Assembly (NCBI GenBank): GCA_024803745.1
Contig: JANJXV010000013.1
Coordinates: 930,001-994,000, forward strand
From: Megascapheus bottae
Lineage: Eukaryota; Chordata; Mammalia; Rodentia; Geomyidae
Direction: 5' to 3'
Length of the DNA: 64,000 bases
In this document: piece after piece, positions 11,941 through 25,031 of the stretch
How the letters are laid out: every line of letters begins with the position of its first letter
Position numbering within the stretch: the stretch's first letter is position 1
Notes under the pieces: generated by a model
The model's input: only the letters and a program-made list of their open reading frames with translations
Databases searched by the model: none
What the model was told of the DNA's origin: nothing
Translations under genes and position numbers: made by a program

Positions 11941-11944
11941 TTAC

Positions 11945-13165
11945 TCTGCCTCTTAGTTTGTAGTACATTGCTCTTTGTTTCCTAAGTGTGTAAAGACCAG
12001 TCCAGTAAGCAATATCAGCATTAATAATACTTTATATCATATACTCTGAAATCCTCTAAAGTCTTCCTCCCTAACAGTGAAAAAAATCATGAGACAAGTT
12101 CTAAATAAGAAACATTTGGCAAACCAATTGAGCAGTACCCCTCAAAGTTGTTGAGATAATTACTTAAGGATAATGTAGAATGCTATCAGAGCTAGGAGTT
12201 GACTAAGAAGGAACGATGGTAGAATGTAACCTGGACCAGGTGTTGGAACAGAAAAGTATATGAGGTAACTATCAAGTAAACTGAAAACTTTGCTGAATAA
12301 TAATGCAGCAAATATCCATTTGTTAATCGCTGCAAGTGTTCCATCTCACTAATAGGCATCTATAATAAGAGAAACAAGATATGATGCATGTGAGAACTGA
12401 ATACTATATGTTTGCATCACTTTTAGTAAAGAAAATGATGTCAAAGGAAACATTTATTTTAAAGAAAAAGCAAGTAGCAAGGAAGGCTTAACACAGTTTA
12501 ACATTTAGAAAACCAATTTGCTTCAGAGAATCTAGCACCAGTAGCTCAACAAAGAATGTTGTATACATATATATCATCAAATTGAATTCACTTATTCACT
12601 TATTCTTCTACACAAGTAGATAAATACTTTGGATAGCTGTAATGACCTTGTTCTGTGCTTGGCATCGGTTAAGTTCTCCAGACTGTGGTACTTTGAAGTT
12701 AGTAGTAAAGATAAACACTGATCTGTAATTTCAGAAACAAATATATCATTCCAGATGGGTAAGCTCTGTGAAAGAACTGTGAGGAAAGGAATCCTATTTC
12801 ATGGTAAGCAGTCTTGGTGGGAGACCTCATCTCTTCTGCAGTCTCAGGAAAATCTTTGACAGTGTATTTACATCAAGAAAAGAAGTGTGAATATTCAGAG
12901 AAAAGGAAAAACAGTGATTCTGAAAGAGAGAACGGTAATGCTCAAAGTGTTTGACAGAAGGTGCACAAAATTTCAAGAAATTAAAATATATTGCCTATGG
13001 AGAGCAAGAAAGAAATTATTTCACATGGAACACCAAAGGAAAATCAGATGAGCCTCAACAGGGGAGGTCACTTGAGATAAAACATTATTTAGTTATTTCT
13101 AAAGAGAAGGAAGACATCCTTGTTTATATTTGGGGTAGTAATTGGTAGCATGGTGAGACTGCCAT
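11945..13165. other. Intron, nothing recognised
   Basis: About 1.2 kb with no identifiable repeat. A 65-codon frame at 12951-13148 looks accidental. Confidence 0.4.
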
Positions 13166-13309
13166 TTAAAAATTACATACATTGCTTTGCAGTAAGGGCA
13201 TAGTACAGCTGTAATGACTTGAAGGTATAGGTATGCATCCCTCCTGAATGAATTAATGTTGATAATTAATGGATTCCCTACTAGTAATTCATTAATAGTG
13301 TGGGTCAAA

Positions 13310-13530
13310 GACTATAAGGGGAGCTTGTTATAAAAGTGTATTTGGCCACCTGTTTTGTGCTCTTGGATCATTCTGCTCTTTAACTAAAGGATGTCAAATC
13401 AAGAAAAACATTGCCACATAGAACCTTAACCTTCCAGCCTGCGAAACTGTATGAAATAAATCTTGATCTCTCATTAATTACTCAGTCTCAGCTAGTCCGC
13501 CATAAAGCAACTATAGACTTAAGAGTGTAT
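13310..13530 (+). mobile_element. MaLR-like LTR 3' part
   Basis: 'ccagcctgcgaaactgtatg', 'aaataaatcttgatctctc' and 'ttactcagtctcagc' follow the order of the polyadenylation end of MLT/MST-type LTRs. The 5' part is not clear. Confidence 0.55.
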
Positions 13531-13539
13531 GAACTGATG

Positions 13540-14520
13540 GATGCACAGTGCAAGGGATAAAGAATCAGTGAGAAAACCATGCCACTACAAAAGATGACAT
13601 GCGGAAATATCCAAAGTAACAGATGAGTGTGCTACCACAGGAGACCTGAAGGTTTATAGCTCATTTGACTGAGAAGCATTTTCATTCCCGGAGATAAATA
13701 TGACTGGAAAAGAAGCAGTGTATGAGGTATGAGGATCAATATGATAATTGTAAACATGCTGCATCAAGTAGTGACTCAGAGATTTCAGTGTGAATGCATG
13801 TAGACAGGTAAACTTATTATTGTAAATTACAGAATGCAATTTACCTATAAATGTAAATTGAGGAGTTATGACCTCTTGGGAAGGAAAAAAATGTAAGCTA
13901 TGAGAGTACTGAACAACGAAAAAAGATAAGAGAATCACATAAGAGAGTCTGAGATTCTTTATTCATCTTGTTGAAAATAGGACAGATGAAGTGATAATCA
14001 ACTGTGAGAACCACATTTGAGACACCTCTGGCCAGTCAAATTCACTCAAAATGGATTGCTCTATGGTTGTGTAGCAGCAACATCGGTGCCCTTCTATCTC
14101 CTTTATTTCTTTGATTCTTTGTTTCCTCCATTAGTCATTTTGAAGTAGTATTTTTATTACAGCAAACTAATTTTTAAATGATTATAAACTATTTGAACTT
14201 AGAGCAATCTCATAAAGTTTTAGTATACCCATTTATAGGACAAAAATAGTGCTACCTACTTCTAATTGGTTATGAAGAAATGAAATAAACAAGTGAAAGG
14301 TTGAAGAATAATATTAAAATATTCAAATATAATTTGGACAGAATAATATAATAGTTATTAGAGATGGACTATGGGAAAGTATTTATGCGTTTTTCTCTCA
14401 ACAAAGCTCTGGTTTGACACTGATCAAGATGCACTGTATTCATAAACTGCTTTGTAAATTGGAACCTTTTTTGTACAACTATTTAAAGATAATAAAACAT
14501 TTTTTAAGAAGAAAGCAAAA
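13540..14520. other. Intron, nothing recognised
   Basis: AT-rich. A 94-codon minus frame at 13654-13938 has no family resemblance that I can see. Confidence 0.4.
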
Positions 14521-14524
14521 AGAA

Positions 14525-14745
14525 AAGCTGGGTGCCTCATGCCTGTCATCCTAGCTACTCAAGAGACCTCACAGGCAAGCCAGCACAGGCAAGAAAGTCC
14601 TTGGGACCTTTATCTCCAAGAAACCACTCAGAAAAACCCAGACGTGCTGCTGTAATAGCAGGTCAAAGTGGTAGAGTGCTGGCCTTAAGGAAATAAGCTC
14701 AGGGACAATGCCTAGGCCCTGAGTTCAAGCCCCAGCACTTGGAAA
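14525..14745 (+). repeat. SINE-B copy
   Basis: 'gctgggtgcctcatgcctgt', 'catcctagctactcaagag', 'ggtcaaagtggtagagtgct' and 'gagttcaagccccagcac'. Part of the head is deleted. Confidence 0.85.
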
Positions 14746-14769
14746 ATAAAAAGAAACAAGTTTCTCTCA

Positions 14770-14884
14770 GAAAGAGAGAGAAACAGAGGGAGGGAGGGAG
14801 GCAGACAGGAAGGCAGGGAGGGAGGGAGGAAGGGAGAGAGAGAGAAAGAAAGGAGAAAGATGAAAGAAAGAAAGAGAAAAAGAG
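14770..14884 (+). repeat. GA/GGGA/GAAA-rich microsatellite
   Basis: An impure purine array between two SINE copies, with blocks of gggagg, gaag, gaga and gaaa. Confidence 0.95.
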
Positions 14885-15018
14885 TGCTTGCCTAGCATAC
14901 ATGAAACCCTGCATTAGGTTCCTTTGAACCATATACAAAGAAAAAGCACGAGGTGGTGCTGTGGCTCAAGTGGTAGAAAGCTAGCCTTGAGAAAGCCCAA
15001 AGGGCAGGCCTAAGCCCA
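14885..15018 (+). repeat. SINE-A, 5' truncated
   Basis: It starts at 'gtgcttgcctagcatacatg' and keeps the second unit 'gtggtgctgtggctcaagtg'. Its tail is the following GGGA array. Confidence 0.85.
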
Positions 15019-15060
15019 AGGGAGGGAGGAGGGAGGGAGGGAGGGAGGGAGGGAGGAAAA
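15019..15060 (+). repeat. (GGGA)n microsatellite
   Basis: About nine units forming the 3' tail of the preceding SINE-A. Confidence 0.93.
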
Positions 15061-15802
15061 GGAATTTGAAGCCAAATTTGACAACTATGTAACAAAACCA
15101 GGAATGGTTTTGACTGGCCTATGACTCTGCTGCTAGTTTGGGTGAATATCTATTCTGTGAGCTCACTTAGTTGGCAGCAGATTTTCTGCGACCGTGAATA
15201 GAAATAGATTTCTGCCAAGTTCTGATCTATACATTCTTAACCTCTAAGTCCACTTGGAAGAGACTCTGACCTTCACCTTGAAATATCAACTGTTTATTCT
15301 GCATTAATTAACATTAAACATTCAAGTGTTGTTTTAGTCCAATGACTCATTGGACTCACACCATTTGTACTAAAAGAACAGCAAATAATGCCATTGCATT
15401 CTACTGGATCCAGAAAAAGAAGAGAAAGAAGGGAACATTGAACAAAGTAAGCAAGGCTTTTCTGCCTCTTCCCTATGCCACTGGAGCCAACAGAATGCTT
15501 CTATTGCTGTCTGACTAAAGTTTCAGCTGGAGGCAATGTTTGGGATTGCACTAGAAAGAAGGAATAAACACATGCTGGAATAGAGATTAGGCAGGTTAAT
15601 CCTTTAAGAAATTCGAACTATCAATTGCACTGTATTCCTTTGATCATTTCAAACTGCAGGAGAGACATTTTTTTCCAGAAAAGGCACTTGGACATCTGGG
15701 AATGTGAAAATTCTAAACAGATTGACAGAACTGAGTTTCTCATCTTGTTTCCTTAATGACCAGTACATAACAAGTGTTGCATATTTACAGAACAACCAAT
15801 GT
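15061..15802. other. Intron, nothing recognised
   Basis: No repeat or gene identified. Moderate GC relative to its surroundings. Confidence 0.4.
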
Positions 15803-15814
15803 TCTCTTCAATTT

Positions 15815-15925
15815 TTTTTATTGTCAAGGATGACTTTTATTTTTTATTTTCTTTTTTATTAAAGAATTTATTAACATTGATTTTTACATCATATTTCGAA
15901 TGACATGTTAAACAAGTGTTCAAGA
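15815..15925 (-). mobile_element. Short L1 3' end with target duplication
   Basis: 'aaagaatttattaacattga' and 'tttttacatcatatttc' are the reverse complement of the 9640-9671 end. tctcttcaattt flanks it at 15803-15814 and 15926-15937. Confidence 0.75.
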
Positions 15926-15972
15926 TCTCTTCAATTTGTAATCTAACTCAGAGGACTAATTTCTTTCCTTCT

Positions 15973-16106
15973 TTTGTGGGTCATGGAGCTTGAACTCGGC
16001 CTGGGTGCTATCCCTGAGCTCTTCAGCTCAAGGCTACCATGATCCTCAGATCTCAGCCTTGTGTGTAGCTAGGATTACAGATGAGAGCCACCAGTGCCAG
16101 CTGTCT
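15973..16106 (-). repeat. SINE-B with internal deletion
   Basis: The tail unit (gtgggtcatggagcttgaac to ctcaaggctacca) joins directly to the head (tgatcctcagatctcagcc). The centre is lost. Confidence 0.85.
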
Positions 16107-16950
16107 TGCCCATTTAAATCTCAGGAAGACAAAGTGACAACTGTTTTGTCAATCACATTTTGTCAAAGAGAAAGTTGTGTCAAAGGCCAGTATTTGCCAA
16201 TATTGTCTCAGAATGTGGTATAAGGTCTGAAATTATTTTCAAACTTCTGGCTTTTATAATTGTATCTAGCTCCCTGGGATAGGCTCGGAGATCAGGTGCT
16301 CTATTCCAAGTTTCATATTTTCCCAATAACATGAAAAGAGTTGCTAATTAGGATTGAAAGCAGAGAGATGGAGAAAGCTTTAATAATTTGTTCTGGAAAA
16401 AAAAGTCCAAAGCTATAAATAGAAGCAGAAACTAGGCATCATTTTCTTTTGTCCATATGTGAGAAATAAGTATTTGATTACGAAATTTTAGAGTGCAAGG
16501 AGTTGAATCCACTAATATGAAAGCGTGGCACTGATGGTATAAATAGGTGCTTTATCTTTGTGGAATTGAAATCTATGTTCTTTCACAGGCCACACGGACT
16601 CAAGACAAAGGCTGTCTTAGTAGGTTGCTACAAAGAAGGGGATGAAGGGTGGTGGGTGGGAGGAAAAAGAACACTGGCATGGAATTGTGGATGGTCTGCA
16701 CTGTGGAAAGCTATCTTTGGTTGCCTGCCTTCCTGCTGGAGGCAGGTAGCACGTGTCCTGGGACTGTGAAGGTGCTGGGCGGTGGCCTCGACAGAGGACA
16801 TGCGTACTAAGCAGGTGAGAATGAAGGGATGAGCATACAAGAGGAGAAATCACAGCCACACTCAACTTCAACGTTGCCCTTAGATTTGGGAGTAAGGAAA
16901 GAAGCCAGAAACATAGAACCTCTTTGAAAGAATTCTAGTATTTGTTTATA
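16107..16950. other. Intron, nothing recognised
   Basis: It contains overlapping short frames at 16560-16871 on both strands with no recognisable product. The local GC rise at 16640-16800 is modest. Confidence 0.4.
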
Positions 16951-16952
16951 TT

Positions 16953-17162
16953 TTATGACAGTAATGGAGCTTGAACTCAGGGCCTTATGCTCTTGGTTAG
17001 CTTTTTTCTCCTCCAGGTTGGTGCTCTACCACTTGAATCACACCTCCATGGCTGGCTTTTTACAGGTTGGAGGTGAAAATCGCATGAGTCTATCTGCTTA
17101 TGCTGGCTTAAAATGGAGATCCTCAGATCTCAGCCTCCTCAGTATAAGCAGGTGTGAACGGC
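16953..17162 (-). repeat. SINE-B copy
   Basis: 'atggagcttgaactcaggg', 'ggtgctctaccacttgaatc', 'cctcagatctcagcctcctc' in order. Confidence 0.85.
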
Positions 17163-17375
17163 CTCTTTTTAAGAATATTTTTTCAAATTACTGACATTCA
17201 TTTTGTGATAGATGAAGAGGAAATCCGTGTGTAAAATGTCAATAGTAACTGTTCCAAGGGCTAGGAGTTAAGTGAGATTAGGGATACAGCCTCTCCAGCC
17301 CTGTGCATTCCTTGCAAAGGGACCCAGCAAAGGCTGAAACCAACTACTCCACAGCTTAATACAAGGACCAGTTTT

Positions 17376-17583
17376 GGGGGCCTGTAGTGTAGCATAGTGG
17401 TAGAATGCTTGCCTAGCATGCATGAAGCCCTGGGTTTGAATCCTTGGTACCACATACACAGAAAAAGCTGGAAATGGTGCTATAGCTCAAGTGATATAGT
17501 GTTAGCCTTAATAAAACTCAAGGACACTGCCCAGGCCCTGAGTTCAAACCCCAGCACTGACAAAAACAAACAACAACAAAACA
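17376..17583 (+). repeat. SINE-A copy
   Basis: Both units are present: 'gcttgcctagcatgcatgaa' and 'gtgctatagctcaagtgat', then 'ccctgagttcaaaccccagc' and a CAA-rich tail. Confidence 0.9.
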
Positions 17584-17789
17584 GTCTTAACTACTTTTAG
17601 ACCATAGAGTTCACTTTTCTATTCTTTGTCAAGGGAGATTTGTCTTTACCAAATAGTTAAGTGAGTTTCATACCTCATTTAAAAAATAAGCAGGGTGTAA
17701 AGGTAAACCTCAAAATTCTGAAGCCAGATGCTTGGGCTCAAATTTGGATTGATGACTTTACAAACTTAGGAAACCTTACTTTTGGGGGA

Positions 17790-18145
17790 TCATAGTGAGG
17801 GATCATAATGAGGTGAATTATGTCCACATTTATATGCTGACATCCTCAGCCTATTACTTCAGAGTGTGACTGCACTTGGAAATGAGAAGTTTATGGATGT
17901 AACCAACTTAAAACTGGGGGTTTAGGGTAGACCAAAATCCTACGTAATTTAAAAGAGAAAAGATGGAGGGAAGAAGTGTGGAAGTCCACTGAGAAAACAG
18001 TCAGCTATAAGTCAAGAAAAATATACCTTAGAAGAAAGTAATCTTGCTGACACGTTCACCACAGATTTAGGCTCCAACATTATAAGAAAACCAATGTTAT
18101 CCTTTAAAGCGACCCAGTCTGTGATAGTATATTATGGCACACCTT
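17790..18145 (+). mobile_element. MLT1-like MaLR LTR, ancient
   Basis: The order 'gaattatgtccacatttata', 'cagagtgtgactgcacttgg', 'ctataagtcaagaaaaata', 'ctgacacgttcaccacagat' and 'gcgacccagtctgtgatag' follows the MLT1 LTR consensus as I remember it. Confidence 0.7.
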
Positions 18146-18344
18146 GCAAAGTAATAAGTAATAATGCTTATCAAGGGTTGTTATAAATTTTTATTGAATC
18201 AACATATGTGATCTTACTTAAAATAATGTAGGGAAATGTTATTAATATTTATGTTAATCTTATCATTGCTTTGCATGTAGAGGCATTTTTAAACCAATGT
18301 TTTTGTTTACTGTACAGAATGTTTACTTCAAAGAACAAGCCTTC

Positions 18345-18781
18345 CTCAATGGTTTCCCTTATTTGTCATAATCAGTAGAAACCTTGGGCTCTTCAGCAGA
18401 GATTTAAAAACCTAGGTACATAGGCCATATACTATGACACTAAAGGAAAGGACCTCTAGGATATAGAAACAAAAGCCATATAATGAGTGATTGTTGTCCT
18501 TAATGTACTATATTATCTCTCATCTCTTTTGCTGTCCCTTGGTTATCTCATATTGTTACAGTATTTTACTTTGTTATCTGATATATTGTATATATGTTTA
18601 TCTGGTTATTTGAAATTGGATAGGGAAGGGGAGAAAACCAGATGAGGGGCGGCAGTGGGGGGAGGGAAATGGGAACCAAGATATGAGAAAAGGTATCAAT
18701 GTATGTAAAGTAATGCACCTTCTATCTGGTGAATATAATAATCCTTTTATTAATTACAATAAAAATAAATATGAAAAAAAG
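18345..18781 (+). mobile_element. 5'-truncated young L1 3' end
   Basis: It runs from 'ctcaatggtttcccttattt' to 'attacaataaaaataaata' plus an A tail. caagccttc is duplicated at 18336-18344 and 18782-18790. Confidence 0.92.
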
Positions 18782-18852
18782 CAAGCCTTCAAGGCTTAGC
18801 TAAAATACTGCCATGTGAGCTGGTCAGTATCAGCTTATTCCTAATAAGAGTC

Positions 18853-18928
18853 CCAGTCTTGAGCAAATATGGTAAAGGACAGAGCCCAGGCCCTGAGTTC
18901 AAGCTACAGTACCAACATACACACATAC
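18853..18928 (+). repeat. SINE-A, 3' fragment
   Basis: 'gtcttgagcaaatatggt', 'cccaggccctgagttcaagc' and a CA-rich tail. Confidence 0.65.
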
Positions 18929-19143
18929 GAATACTCATACACATAGAGTTACCACCATATGAAAACTTGGTATTGTAGTTACTTGGTTGTTTTTGATATG
19001 GAGGATACACTGTGAACAATGGTGCTGTTTGAAGAATGTCACATAGCCTATGTCTACCAAAGAGCCTATTCACAAGCCAGGGATTGGATTCAAAATGCGA
19101 GGCCTAAATTAATTTTGAAGTTTGATGAACTTTAGTAAAAAGT

Positions 19144-19542
19144 TGTTTCTAAGAAGTCTCCATTTTGTAAAATTCGGAGAAATCCCCTAACTGCCTCTTC
19201 TCAGGAGAACTGTAAGATGCTCCATCAGTTGTTTACTCAGACAGCTAGCAAGGACATTTGAAGGTCATCTCTAGAACTGCAGCTGTGTTCCACAGCTAGC
19301 AAGGACACCTAAGACTAAACTTCTGTGGGAAACCATAACATAAGAAATTGTGAAATGTCTCTTACTATATGTCTCTGTGCTATAAAAGCTGTGCTAATTC
19401 AGTATTCGGGGCCTCCAAGTGTCACTGGTTTCTAAGGTGCAGAGGACCAAGCTCGAGCTTGCTAATAAATGGCTCTTGGTTGCTTGCATTGGTCATGGAC
19501 TCTGGTGGTCTTTCAGGTGGATTGGGAACTTTGGGCACAACA
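19144..19542 (+). mobile_element. Solo LTR of an endogenous retrovirus
   Basis: A 399-bp unit with TG...CA ends: it starts TGTTTCTAAG and ends CACAACA. It has a TATA box (tataaaa, 19381-19387) and AATAAA (19464-19469) about 80 bp further on, the usual U3-R order. Flanks aaagt and aaagc may be a mutated 5-bp duplication. No internal gag, pol or env is attached. Class I (ERV1) is a guess from layout. Confidence 0.7.
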
Positions 19543-19547
19543 AAAGC

Positions 19548-22194
19548 ACTTACAGTCTCTCAAAATCTATATTTACAATTGATGGATATATCGTTCTTTT
19601 CTTTTAAGAATCCAAGCTATAAAATTCTTAAACCTAGTGCAAATTAAACAAGGAAGAGCAAGAGTTGCTGGTAATTTTGACTTGAAACTCTATAGATCTT
19701 CAACAGGTTGCACAGTGCCTGTGACATGCATTGTGTCAGATGGTAGAAACACAATCTTACCTTCCAGAACTTGAAGTTTGCTCAGTAAAGCAGCAGTATA
19801 GTGTGGATGACATGAGAGAATGTGAGTCTTCACATTGTGGGAGAACAAGAGAACACTTGTGTGACAGGCAAGTCACCCCTTAATGACGTTTGGATTGAGT
19901 TTTGAGAAAATGAATAGCAGAAATCTTGGCAACATTAGAGAAGGGGGGGTGAGGAAGGAAACCCAGAATTAATAAAGCAGAGAATAATGCAATCTAGGTG
20001 CATTTTGGTAGTTTTGCGAAGAAGAACTGTAAAAAGTATTTAAGAAGTATAAGAAGAATTCTTGCAAACACCTCTGGTTAGCCAGATTATGTATGGGTTG
20101 AACAAACAGAAGTGTGTCTCAATAGTTCTCTGAAAACTGTGAGGGATCTTTGGAGGATACTAAACAGCAGTATGACAGGATCATGTCGATAACTGGATGA
20201 ACCAGCAGCTTAGGCTGGAACCACATCACCACAGAAGAAACACATCATCTACTTATGTTGAGACCATTAGGGAAGATTTGGAATCTCTGATTGTGGATTA
20301 AAACCATTCCAATAGCTAAATTTCCTAATGTTCCTGACTAAACATGGGACACATTGAAGAGATATTTGGAGATTGTCACTGAAAAAAAGCTTCCCTTTCC
20401 AAACAAATTCACATGGTTTATCAGAGATGAGGAGCTTTAAGTGAAAAGCCTATCATATTATTAAGAAATTCAGTTGGGACCAATATCAACTGATGGTGTT
20501 TTCAAGGTTGTACGGCTTCTTAATTTAGCCAAAGAAAGTGAAAAGAAATCCTTGGGGGAAATGAATAGATGCTTAAATCAGATTAAAATCATTTAAACTA
20601 ATGACTAAATTTGAAGGAGCTTAGCCTAACAACTAAAATTAAAAGTTCAAGAATGAAAAGAAGCAAGTTCCTTGTCTCTTTTCCCATAAACACTTAAGCA
20701 TATCAATAAGTGGCAGATACCGTGCTATGAAGTGAGATGAAGGGAGCTGGTAGAAATGTGGACTTTGAATTGAGAGATATTGCATTAAGAAATTTCACTC
20801 AAATTCAATGAACAAGGCTGAACTCTTAAGTCACAGCTAATCAAAGTCATCTATGCAAAAGTATCCTAAAGAGACAGACCCTCAGAGCTACGTTTGATGT
20901 ATAAAGGTGGGATGGCAGTGATTGGATTGTCAATGGATATTACTAATTGGCTTTCAAAGCCTTAGTGGTTGTGAGGCCCTGATAAGACAGTTTACCTCTT
21001 CCCCTTTACTAAAGTGCCTGTTTAATTATTCAACAAATATTCCATCATGAACCATCAAGATGAAGGATAAAACAGTTTCTAATCTCAGGGAGTACGATGT
21101 TGGGATAAAAAAGTGTACAAAAAATTTCAAAGCACTGTAGGTGAAGCTCTTGGAGGCATCACCACTGGAACAACTAGCTGATGAAGACAAGGAAGGCTTC
21201 CCGGCAGGGGTGGCATTTGACTTGAGTGACTGAAAATTGTAGAAAAGGCACTGCATTCTAAACACTTACCTACAGTGAGATAGGTGCCAATGTAGCTACA
21301 AAATAAAAGTGCTTTGGAGTAGAATGGAAGGCAGAATAGTACAGAAGTGGGAAGTGAGAAAAGAGATGGGTCAGATTGAGAAAAACCTTGTGTATGGAGG
21401 GCAGGGTTTTGACTTTCTCTGGAGGTTTAGTTTGCTATATTAGTGATTTACTTGAGTGACTGTGATCAAGTTTGAATTGTAGAACTATGGAAATAGTGGG
21501 TAATAACCCAAAATGTATTACTTTATCAGTCACAGACCAAGTGTCATGGCATCCAATAGTGCAGAAGCAAACTAATACATAAAACAAATTAGTACAGTTA
21601 ATACTTTTCACAGATTCCATATCTCTGCAATGACTGAAAAGAACAAATGAAAAAATTGCATTTGTACCTAGTTAGTTATGTGCAGAATTTGTTCTTCTCA
21701 TATTTCAAAAAACCACTAAAATGATTTAACTACCATCTACATTGTATTATTTGCATGTAATGCAAAGATAATTTAAAATGCATGGTAGCACGTACATAAA
21801 TACTACACTGTTATATACACAGCACTAGAACACTTGTACATTTTGGTGTCCTTGGTGTCCTGAATCATTTCCCTGAGGATATCAAGGAGTATCTGTCTTT
21901 CCTTAAGGCAGCTGTGTGGTACCTCTTCCATAAATTTCACTTAGCAAAATTTTTCACTACTTTCTGCTATTCCTTTTAATTTTTCTTTTCATTTACCAAT
22001 TCAAAAATTTTACTGGAGAGAGATTAGCTACCACAAATATATGACTTCCCTTAACAAACAAAGGAAAAGTCAAGGTAGAATCTATTTCAGGTACATAGAT
22101 GAGAAAGTCAGAGTAAAAGGTTGTGCAAGCTTGAGAGAGTTATGAGTCAAGAGATAAAGTTCACTGAGGAGGGGACAGTGAATGAACAAAGCTC
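19548..22194. other. Intron with possible very old repeats
   Basis: No gene. Parts (19700-20000; 21020-21250, with 'aggcttcccggcaggggtgg' and 'catttgacttgagtgac') resemble common ancient mammalian repeats too degraded to name. 21500-21580 could be the end of a MaLR LTR. Confidence 0.35.
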
Positions 22195-23207
22195 CAAGTA
22201 TATTTCAGTTTTATTTAAAATTATGAGATAAAGACAAAAGATTTTATATTTGTAAGATACATTGTGATGTTTTGATAAATGCACACATTGTGTTTCTTTT
22301 AGATAAGGATAATAATATCTATCTTCCCAAACATTCATTATTTGTGCTAAAATTGAGAGACTTTGTCTAGCTTTCTGAACTATACAGTGCATTACCATTA
22401 TCTACATTTATGCTACTATTCAGGAACACAGCAGAACTTATTACTTCTAGTTATAAATGATATCCATTGATCAAATTTTTGCCTTCCTCATTCTTAACCT
22501 TCTGACAACCACCACAATACTCTCAACTCCCATGACATCCATTATTTTAATTGAGACAGGTGGTACTTGTCTTTCATCCATTTTATTGCAAATTGTATAA
22601 TTTCATCATTTTGGCAGCTAAATAGGACTCTACTATGTGTTTGTATTTATTTGTCCATTCCTCAGAGCATAGACACAGGTTGTTTCTATTTCCTGGTTAT
22701 TATGAATGACACAGCAATGAACACTGATATTCAGATGTCTCTGACAAACTGATCGCATTTCCTTTAGATATCTATCTGTGGGTAGGCTATCTGAACTATT
22801 TGGCCATTCCATTAAAAAATTTTAAGGAACTTCTATATTATTTTCAATAATGGTTTACCATCTGACATTTTTTTCAAGAGTATATAAAATGTCATATTAT
22901 TTTTACATCTTTGTCAGTATTTGTTATTTAGTATTTGTTAGTTATTATTTGTTAGTAATAGCCATTATTACTAGAGTAAGGTAGAATTTTATTATTATTT
23001 TGGCCTGCATTTTTCTGAAGTTTAAACATATTGAATAGCTTTGTATATATGTATATATATGCATATATATGTGGATACATGTATATACTATGTATGTATA
23101 CATATATAGTGGGACACATGCAAGCATGTATATCATTGAACATTTACATGTATGCATTCATTTGAGAAACATGTATATATTTCTATATCTTTAGACTACT
23201 TAATGGG
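22195..23207 (-). mobile_element. Ancient L1, 3' UTR to ORF2 end (left part)
   Basis: 'gatacattgtgatgttttga' and 'acacattgtgtttcttttag' resemble the old L1 (L1MA/PB type) 3' UTR in antisense, running into ORF2 C-terminal antisense near 22600-23040. It is interrupted by the younger L1 at 23219 and resumes at 25043. Confidence 0.7.
23040..23110 (+). repeat. AT-rich simple repeat
   Basis: TATA/TGTA/CATA alternation inside the ancient L1. Confidence 0.85.
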
Positions 23208-23218
23208 ATTATTTCTTT

Positions 23219-25031
23219 TATTCATATAAGATTTATTATAATTAATAGAAGGGTTACATTACATTCACCAGATGGAAGGTGCATTACTTCACATACATTG
23301 ATACCCTTTCTCATGTCTTGGTCCCCATTTCCCTCCCCCCAACCCCCACCCTAATCTTGTTTTCCCCCCTTTCCTATCCAATTTCAAATAACCAAATACG
23401 CATATATCCAATATATCAGATAACAAAGTGAAATACTGTAACAATATGTGATAACCAAGGGAAAGCAAAAGAGATGAGAGATAACATAGTACATTAAAGA
23501 CAACAATCACTCATTATATGGCTTTTGTTTCTATATCCTAGAGGTCCTTTCATTTAGCATCATACTGTATGGCCTTATGTATCTAGGTTTTGCTCTATTG
23601 CAAATCTCTGCTAGAAGAGTCCAAGGTTTCTACTGATTATGACAAATGAGGGAAACCATTGAGCCTATGTTCCTTTGAGTCTGGCTTACTTCACTTAATA
23701 TGATTTTTTCTAAGTCTTTCCATTTCCTTACAAATGGGGAGATGTCATTCTTTCTGATAGCAGCACAGAATTCCATTGTGTATAAGTACCACATCTTGTT
23801 GATCCACTCATCAACTGAGTGACATCTGGGTTGGTTCCATATCTTTGCTATGGTAAATAGTGCTGCAATGAACATTGTTGTGCTAGTGGATTTAGTATGC
23901 CATTGTTTCTGGACGGTTGGGTAAATACCAAGTAGTGGAATTGCTGGGTCATAGGGGAGCTCTATGTTTAGTCTTTTGAGGAATTGCCATACTGCTTTCC
24001 ATAATGGTTGAACGAGTTTGCACTCCCACCAGCAGTGTAGTAGTGATCCTTCCTGGCCACATCCCTTCCAGCATCTGTTACTATTAATTTTCTTGATGCT
24101 GGCCATTCTAACTGGAGTGAGGTGGAATCTTACAGGTATTTTGATTTGCATTTCTTTTATGACCAGAGATATTGAGCATTTCTTCAGGTGTCTATAGGCC
24201 ATTTTTATTTCTTCTTCAGAGAAGACTCTCTTTAAGTATTTGGCCCATCTTTTGATGGGATGGTTGTTTCTTTGGAGATTAGTTTTGGAGCGTTTCAATT
24301 CTTGGAGCTGTTGATATATTTTAGATATGAGGCCTTTGTCCGTTGTATGATTAGTGAAGATCTTCTCCCATTCTGTAGGCTTCCTAATTAATTTACTAGT
24401 ATGTCCTTTGCCATACAGAATTTCTGGGCTATCTGCAAATTCAATGCAATATCCATCAATATCCCAATGTCATTATTTAAAGAAATAGAAGAGGCAATCC
24501 AAAATTTCATATGGAATAATAAAAGACCCCATATAGCAAAATACTTCTTAGCAGAAAGAACAATGCAGGAGGAATTTCAATACCATACTTTAGACTCTAT
24601 TACAGAGCTATAATCATCAAAACAGCCTGGTACTGGCACAAGAACAGGCCTGAAGACCAATGAAATAGAACTGAGGACCCAGATATTAAACCACAGACCT
24701 ATGGCCACCTAATTTTTGACAAGGGAGCCAAAAAAATAGAATGGAAGAAAGACAGCCTCTTCAACAAGTGGTGCTGGCAGAACTCGATAAGCACCTGCAT
24801 AAAACTAAAGTTGGATCCTTCTTTGTCACCCTGCACTAGAATTAACTCCAAATGGATCAAAGACCTGGAGGTAAAAGCTGACACATTGAAAACTTTACAG
24901 GAAGGAATAGGAGATTCACTAGACCTCCTTGGCACAGGTCGAAACTTTCTTAATAAGTACCAAGAAACACAACAAATCAGAGAAAGGCTGGATAAGTGGG
25001 ACTGCATTAAACTGCAGAGCTTCTGTGTGGC
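23219..25031 (-). mobile_element. Young L1 with 5' inversion (twin priming)
   Basis: From 23219 to about 24415 the minus strand carries the 3' UTR and ORF2 C-terminus. A 222-codon open piece at 23630-24298 includes HLTPVRMA, GCGQEGSLLHCWWECKL, LPYDPAIPLLGIYP, AALFTIAKIWNQPRC and MWYLYTMEF. From about 24420 to 25031 the plus strand carries the adjacent upstream ORF2 segment ([24 protein letters not shown]). attatttcttt flanks the whole at 23208-23218 and 25032-25042. Confidence 0.94.

Noticed and set aside
23630..24298. 222-codon open frame on the minus strand
   Set aside because: It is the L1 ORF2 C-terminus (HLTPVRMA, LLHCWWECKL, LPYDPAIPLLGIYP), not a host gene.
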